Shown one piece after another: positions 57,856 to 64,000 of a DNA stretch of 64,000 bases (position 1 is the stretch's first letter; every line of letters starts with the position of its first letter). The DNA is taken from NCBI GenBank assembly GCA_005406025.1, contig BGZK01000719.1:124001-188000 (forward strand). The letters are read 5' to 3'. Below the pieces are notes generated by a model that saw only the letters and a list, made by a program, of their open reading frames with translations, had not been told where the DNA came from and searched no databases. Made by a program: the position numbers and the translations under genes. This DNA is from Eumeta japonica (Eukaryota; Arthropoda; Insecta; Lepidoptera; Psychidae).

Positions 57856-58020
57856 CTAGATGCTGCTAAATGTGTCTTTAATAATCGGCGTTTGCACATA
57901 GTCGATGTACATACCGTCCAATGTTGATGTAGAAGCAATTACATCATCCACATGCACAGCCTCCGTTGCCCCTGCCGTAGGTGTACTGGCGCCGTCGTTG
58001 ATCTGCATGGATGCCTTCAT
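57856..58020 (-). CDS. Small 54-codon ORF of coding-like composition (hypothetical)
   Basis: On the minus strand an ATG at 58020 opens a frame of 54 codons closed by TAG at 57858-57856. It begins 'MKASMQINDGASTPTAGATE', continues with an acidic 'VHVDDVIASTSTLDGMYIDY' stretch and ends 'KDTFSSI'. Its composition is higher in GC and more balanced than the chance frames around it. A TAG lies in frame 15 bases upstream, so the ATG would be the start unless an intron intervenes; no good acceptor is seen. No family is recognised. It could be a small peptide gene, an exon, or a transposon scrap. Confidence 0.2.
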   Translation of the reverse strand: MKASMQINDGASTPTAGATEAVHVDDVIASTSTLDGMYIDYVQTPIIKDTFSSI

Positions 58021-59199
58021 CCTTTTTAAACCCTAGCAGTCACGTATTCTTTTATGGATATCCTTTGATTGTTCTTGAAACCTTTCCAACCATCTATATG
58101 GTTTTATTTGGTTTCTTGACAACTACAGGCCAACATTACTTTATTCATTTAAATTTTACTTTAACCCTATATATATTTTCTATGACTTTTTCTCAGTAAT
58201 ATTTTATACACGTATTTGATACATTTCGACAAAAGTTGGTGATTAAAACTTAAACAATGATCGTAACTTCAGCGAGTCAAAATTTATACTAAAAGGAAAT
58301 TTTGCGACGCAGTGAAACGACTTCAAAATATCAGCTCTTCCCCATCCGCTGCGCGATACTTCACAGTCCTCAGTAAATGTAACGATTTCTTTGATCCTTT
58401 AGCTATCGAGTGGTGTAATTAAATTTTGAATGTAGTTGATAGAGATATGTAGCTGCAGCATACAACTCTATCCCCCGATTTTGTTATTACCAGTTTTCTG
58501 AAATGCCTTCTACTATGTAAGGAACTTTAAAAAAGTATTCACATAAAAAAAAACTTTCATACAATTATTACATTAAATTTCAATATCACGTATATATTCC
58601 TTTGTTTTATTTCGACACCAAGCTATTTCGTCTATACCATTATAAATATTACATGTTAATCTGTTACATAAACAAAAATTTAACATATCAGAAAATTCAA
58701 CATTTATATACATAATATATTGTTGTGCTAGTTAAAGTCTCGACTTAATATAGTAAAGATTAACAAAAGTTTGTTTGTGTCATTTCAATGACAGTTACTG
58801 AAGGTGGAGAATCATTTTAGCATGTACATTTCTATCTAATTGCTGTTGTGTACATCTTGTGGCTTTGATCACGATAGCCTAATGCTATGGGCGGTCCACT
58901 GAATGCTTCAGTATAGTTCTTCGTTTCAGGCACTGGACCTCTATTGTCGTACATAAGTTTTTCTCTTACATTTCCACGACATAGGATTCTGGGTCATCTG
59001 TAACTATTCTTTGACCAGTTCTCACAGGTCAGGTGACAGTCAATTGCATAAAGGGGCGGTCTCCCACGACATAAAGTCCATTGTGGGGTCGTCACTCAAG
59101 AAAACCTTTCTGATATATTTTCCATCTAAATTTTTTGATGTATTTGTTGAAAATAATAACATTTTCCTTAATATTCAAGCGAAATGGGTAACTTTTCGA
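58021..59199. other. AT-rich noncoding stretch
   Basis: No gene is supported; a mixed-composition patch at about 58830-59110 carries no convincing frame. Confidence 0.4.
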
Positions 59200-59540
59200 T
59201 AGGCAATAAATGATTTCGTAAAAACGCGACATCGTGGACTATGGACGGGTGAGCCGCAGCGAGATTAGTCCGATAACAATAAAACGTCGATAACCACCTA
59301 ATTGGGAGAGGACGCTCGGCCCACGACATCCCGCGCCCGGCCGGCTCGGAAACAAATAAATATTGTAACACCGTCCCAGATAATTTAGAAGATAACATAA
59401 TGTGGTTACATTTCGAATCAGCTCATGATTTTATGGGAATCTACGACGCGTTTAACCTTCTCACTACGAGTGTGGATAAGTAATGACGGCGATATTTTCG
59501 TTTTAGCCTTTGGTAGGCGGAGGTACACAAGAATGTAATC
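59200..59540. promoter_or_regulatory. GC-rich island, candidate conserved noncoding element
   Basis: 'catcccgcgcccggccggct' and 'gacgctcggcccacgaca' are set among 'ccacctaattgggag', 'caaataaatattg' and 'agtaatgacggcg'. TAAT cores flanked by GC suggest homeodomain binding. The 76-codon minus-strand frame (59168-59398) has no recognised domain. Confidence 0.35.
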
Positions 59541-62500
59541 AATGGCAGTATAACTTGAAGTTGACTTGAGAAATGAAAGCGGCAGATATGGAACTTAAAG
59601 AAGTTACAACGTCGTGATTAGCAGGCGCGCCAGATTACCGGGCAGGTGACACGAGTGCGATCGGTATATATGATCAAGTCTCTAAAGTGTCACGGGAGCC
59701 AGCGCTGTAATAGTCACCAGTGTTACGATTTCTGGTTAATAACAACTTTTTTTGATGACTACCTAATAATCTTACAAAAGATTGTAGTAGTTCACTTCGT
59801 ATCGAACTAGTATCGAAGCATATCTATGTATATTATTGAACGTAACTTTTTCTTTCTTTCAAATGTGGATATGATCGATTAGCATTGGGCCAACCTATTA
59901 ATACCCCATCTTAGTCGAGTGCAATACAGTGATATATTAAACATAATCATAACAATGGTTTTTTGACATATTGACAGTATTCATCTGTGAATTCGCATGT
60001 TATATACACTTAATTTCTACAATAATTTTCACTAATTTTACTTCTAAAATGTTCAATGATGTTATTAGTTCTGCTTAAAACTTTACTTATTAATTATCCT
60101 ACCTCCAAAAATATTTTGAATGCAATTTGATTTAGTATATTTCTAAAAGCAAAATAAACTACATACCTGTATATAATGGTGATTACACATAGGTTTATAA
60201 CTTAAACTAAAAAAATATCTTCATTTCGTTGGTATAGGAAGTGAACTTACTGATGTAATTTTTATATTATTTTGCAATTATTTAATAAAGCAAATACGAA
60301 GAATACAATTTATGATTTAATTTATCTATAGCGATATCTGAAATTATGTATCTTCAAACAGATTTAACTTAAAATCCATATAATGTACTTTGATGAAATT
60401 GTTTTGAGTATCCTTTGTGCTTATCGTTTGAGAAGTGCTTATCGTTTGAGAAATTATTGCTTGGCCGTTTCTAAACAATTAATTCGATTTTGTGTTGTTT
60501 TCGCCCACATTTGAAGAATTTGAAACATTTATGGACGTATCAATAAATATTTTCTTTCTTGTTTTTCAAAAACAAAACTTAAACTTTAGGAAGAGTCCGA
60601 AAAAAACTTGGAATGTGGCCCTGTTGATTGTTCATATTTTAAGTAATTAAACTAATTTTATGCGGATTTCACCATTATTCGAATAATCTGAGATGCCAAT
60701 AAAAACGGATAAATTAATATAAAATAAGTAAACTAGGTAGTGTGTGAGGATGTAAGAGGTAGTGGGCAGGTAATGCGCTATGAGAAAAAAGTATGTAGGC
60801 GGGATAAAAGAATGAGATGTAGGCGTTATACGAAGAGATCATAATTTTAGTACTGTAATAAAATACGGATAAAATCCTAATCTACCACTTGCCACCTGTT
60901 GGTAACAATCTCAATCTAGTGTGATACACTTAAGCGTAACTAGCCAACAGTGAGCGACATGAGATATAAAAGTTTTTGTATAGAAATAATACCAATTCTG
61001 CCCTATAAAAGTAATGAGCCTCTTTGCTGTTTATGTGAAGCTTGGAGGTAGAAAAATATAATAATCATTGGGATATAGAAGCAAAGAAGGAGTGAGTCGG
61101 GATGGAACAAACAATGACTAAGGATATGGAGGGAAGGCAAAAATAGCCGTTAAGAGACAATTCCGTAACAATAATTAATGTATCATTTCTTCGTAATGTA
61201 TTTTCGATCATGCGAACAAGTATATTGTTAATAAATCGCAATCACAGCCACAATGGTTTGCCATGGAACAAGACTGCAAATTAGGCGCCTAACGCGGTAT
61301 TGACAGGTTTTGGCAGGACCTGTAGCCGGTGAATTAGTATTAATTTCGAGAATAACTACTACACTTACAGTGTTTCTCTCTTTAAAAGGTTATAGTTTCT
61401 TATCAAAACATATTTTGTTACAATAATGAATGAAGCCCAAAATAAACCATAAAAATAAGCGACGTATGTCTGCGAAATCAAGTATTCTCTCATGCTTACT
61501 TGTCTATGTGACATTCGTGCATTGTGTCACCAAAAGAACAAACAATATTAATTCCTGATATAAACGATATCGCCTTAAATATTAGTCTACGAAAAATATT
61601 TTAAAGAAAAAAAAAGCACGATCGGGGCAATGTTAAGTATTTTGAGTATTTCTAGCAGTTTAACAATAAAGAAAGTATAACGATTTGTATATTGTAAAAT
61701 ATGTAGATAATTGTATGGTTTAAGGTATAAATATAAACAATATAAAATTTTGAATTTGAGTCTGAATTTACTAATCGGGTTTGACATTACTTCTAGACTT
61801 ACTTAAACTACAATAAAAAAGAATAGTAACTACATAACATTTAGATAAATTAAAGTAGGCTCTATGGCTAAATGTATCGAGCAACATTAAATGTGCAAAA
61901 CGCGATTAAAACAAGAAACAAAATAATAGTTTGAGAAAATAGAAGAATAATAAAAAGATACAAAATATAAATGGCTTGTGATGTCAAGGCTTGATAAAAC
62001 CAGCAAAATGACGGCTTTTTTATTAGTTGACCATCTAGACTAAAATTTTAATTCTAAAACAATAGATAAAATAATTATGTTACAGCCGAGATATATTTCA
62101 GAGCGAATTAATAAATGCAGCAGTTTCTACATTGATTATTTATTTCTCTACCTATATATAACTATATAGTTCTAACTAATTGCGATACCTAAAGCGCAAT
62201 AGATATACAAAATACTTATTTATTTTGAATATTATTATTTTTTTTATTTTAGACAATAACATATAGCTTTAAACGCATACATAGTAAATATTACGAAATT
62301 TAAATTTTATTACCTTTAATGACTTGATTGCATATAAAACAAGCCTATCCTCAGGTAACTAGATTATGTATCGGAGCTATCGAAGCTGTAGGAGACAACT
62401 TAGAAATAAATTGTATTAATTATATAAAGTCACACCTATTTCCCATAAGGGTAGACAGAGACTATAAATTTCAAAAAAAATAATTTATTATCCAGAGATG

Positions 62501-62999
62501 TACTGTCCAGAAATATATGGCTGTCCTGAAGTTCAACTCGTTACTTAGTAATATGAGAAAGAAATAATTATAATCGGTTCAGAATTTTAAGTGTGGAGGC
62601 AATACAAGCTCATAAATAACATTTACCTTTTCAAGCAACCAAAACTCGATAAAAATCATTACGACTACTTGTAATAACATATATATTATCGGGGTGTGTT
62701 GTGTCAGGTTATTGTCCCCATAATCTTTTTATTTACATTGAAGGGCCTGTCATGTTGACCCAGTGAGGATAAGGGGCTTCTAAGTTGTATCGTCACCAAT
62801 ACGGTGACATCGTCCGGGAGGAAGCTTACAGTTAGAGCGAGTGGTGTATTTCGACTCGAGTGAAAAATTAGTCGATTTGTTCACGCTCAGGATTCGAACA
62901 GGACATCTTCCAAAGGCCATCGACCGCTCGACAGATGTAAAGCTGTATAAAAGCTATAGCTATATAAAACGTATACCGTCGGACACATTAAGCAAATCG
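59541..62999. other. AT-rich noncoding stretch with small repeats
   Basis: No gene is supported. 60417-60452 is an exact 18-bp tandem duplication. About 62425-62480 contains 'tttcccataagggtagacag', a dispersed motif common in lepidopteran genomes. 62700-62950 has mixed composition, and on its minus strand 'ctgttcgaatcctgagcg' resembles a pol III B box, but no tRNA structure is complete. Confidence 0.4.
60417..60452. repeat. 18-bp exact tandem duplication
   Basis: 'gtgcttatcgtttgagaa' occurs twice in a row (60417-60434 and 60435-60452). Confidence 0.95.
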
Positions 63000-63205
63000 C
63001 GGAAGCATCAGTAAGATATTTCGAATGGAATTCGACTGAGTTGTTTTAAGTCCCGGCGTGCCGCGGGCCGCACTGCGCGTCTCGACAGAATGTGAGATAT
63101 TATTTTATGGGCTGACGTTGTGACTCGGATCGAATTACATCACACAATTTATCGCCGGCTGCTCGTACGATTACCATTGGAATTGCCTTGTCAGCTTTAT
63201 TTGAT
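63000..63205. promoter_or_regulatory. GC-rich island, candidate conserved noncoding element
   Basis: 'cccggcgtgccgcgggccgc' at about 63053-63072 is followed by 'gatattattttatgggctga' and 'cacacaatttatcgccggct'. The style is the same as the other islands. No supported frame. Confidence 0.3.
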
Positions 63206-63535
63206 CTTTACAGTTTGGGGAAATCGGTTTGGTTTCGAAAGCTCGCGATATAAGCATCATTGTTTATGGCATATATTTTGCAAGTATTGTATATATATTT
63301 TTTAATGCAAAGAACTACGATAAAAGTTAAGTATAAGATCAAATTTTTGTGCGATTTTGTTTCTAATCGATTGGACACATATTATGCGAATGTTGTCGAA
63401 TATATTTTTAATATTGAAATATAAAGTAACAAAACGGACGAAGAGGAACGATTTAGAACGTTTCAAATAAAATAAAATTCAGAAAAACATAGAGACTTGT
63501 AAAATGTACCATATTAAAATTTAATACTTTCTGTA

Positions 63536-63901
63536 ATGTCAATTTTATTTGTCTACATGTGCTCTATTTATATACATATATATTTCGCTTGTCAGGGAAC
63601 GAGAAGAGTCGGCTCTGCTAATGGCGATCATCATCGACACTCAAGAGTATTATCTGCAATCGTCTCCACGTCTATGGTCTTTCCGGAAAATATTGGCGCA
63701 ATCAACAATTGTTTGTGTACTGTTCCAGTCAATTTTATTGCATTTTATAACGCCATTAAGTATCGCCGAGTACATGCATCGATGTCTTATTACTGTTTAT
63801 CCCCGTGTCCGCGCTTGCTCCCCGCAGTACATCAGGCAATGTACGAGGAATTATATTTTGAAAATTTGGACACATATATACCCTTTGCTAAGGCTAATTA
63901 A
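63536..63901 (+). CDS. Hypothetical 121-codon ORF (doubtful)
   Basis: An ATG at 63536 opens 121 codons with a hydrophobic start ('MSILFVYMCSIYIHIYFACQ') that could imitate a signal peptide, then 'GTRRVGSANGDHHRHSRVLS' and a Cys-containing tail. I recognise no domain. The middle part (63590-63860) has higher GC and contains 'ttttattgcattttataac', a homeodomain-type site pair, so it may instead be a conserved noncoding element. The frame ends 12 bases before 'aaaaaaatg', with no polyadenylation signal evident. Confidence 0.15.
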   Translation: MSILFVYMCSIYIHIYFACQGTRRVGSANGDHHRHSRVLSAIVSTSMVFPENIGAINNCLCTVPVNFIAFYNAIKYRRVHASMSYYCLSPCPRLLPAVHQAMYEELYFENLDTYIPFAKAN

Positions 63902-64000
63902 AAAAAATGTTGACACCTTTCCGGATAATAGCTTAGAAACTTGCCAACATAGGAAAAGTCGAGTGAGTCTAATGAGCTTTCATCCTTTTTTATTTATTTT

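Noticed and set aside
62860..62940. B-box-like 'gttcgaatcc' on the minus strand as a tRNA gene
   Set aside because: No matching A box at the right spacing and no foldable cloverleaf; at most a SINE scrap.
1..64000. A novel multi-gene biological system
   Set aside because: Only one credible host gene is present; everything else is mobile-element relics, repeats or noncoding islands, so no gene cluster could be supported.

Overview
The window is AT-rich animal DNA, almost certainly insect and most likely a moth or butterfly. The pointers are decayed mariner, Helitron and pogo-type DNA transposons, plus short dispersed motifs I associate with lepidopteran genomes: a tRNA-like SINE head at 38.23-38.31 kb, a 'ggtggtcaccgctgcccata' repeat near 22.63 kb, and an 'agggtagacagagacta' motif near 62.45 kb. 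There is no prokaryotic gene organisation. The order-level call rests on recognition from memory, not on a search.

Only one convincing host gene is visible: a single-exon coding region at about 49.56-51.33 kb on the plus strand. I recognise it as a homologue of CFAP99, a coiled-coil protein of cilia and flagella. Its main frame (541 codons) starts at 49704. A second stretch in another frame, beginning with an ATG at 49555, looks like the true N-terminus and is separated from the main frame by one missing base in a run of six A. The remaining ORFs are mostly chance frames, transposon relics or frames inside GC-rich islands.

Layout. 0-6.5 kb: noncoding, with a long imperfect inverted repeat (3.29-3.85 kb) and a GC-rich island (5.7-6.1 kb). 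6.5-8.8 kb: two adjoining decayed mariners. 11.66-12.07 kb: a 400-bp insertion with perfect 116-bp inverted ends, a 5-bp target duplication and a primer-binding-site-like sequence, best read as an LTR fragment carrying a second, inverted LTR end. 12-21.5 kb: noncoding with GC islands and a LINE reverse-transcriptase tail (13.64-13.90 kb). 22.6-27.4 kb: dispersed repeat remnants and a decayed Helitron with both candidate termini. 27-35 kb: noncoding, with a degenerate hexamer repeat and a five-unit tandem repeat. 35.9-37.7 kb: decayed pogo/jerky-like transposase with a C-terminal Cys-rich finger. 38-47 kb: noncoding with GC islands, a perfect 22-bp hairpin, an (AT)n tract and a Helitron-like terminus. 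47.28-48.49 kb: a third mariner with both ends. 49.6-51.3 kb: CFAP99. 51.5-57.3 kb: repeats, a 95-nt hairpin and a possible retroelement integrase remnant. 57.5-64 kb: noncoding with further GC islands.

The repeated GC-rich islands set in AT-rich gene-poor DNA suggest the regulatory surroundings, or a large intron, of a developmental gene lying outside the window. That is inference and needs cross-species alignment. I saw no CRISPR array, rRNA, intact tRNA gene or operon. I found no clear novel multi-gene system. The most unusual objects are the inverted-LTR insertion and the two long hairpins.
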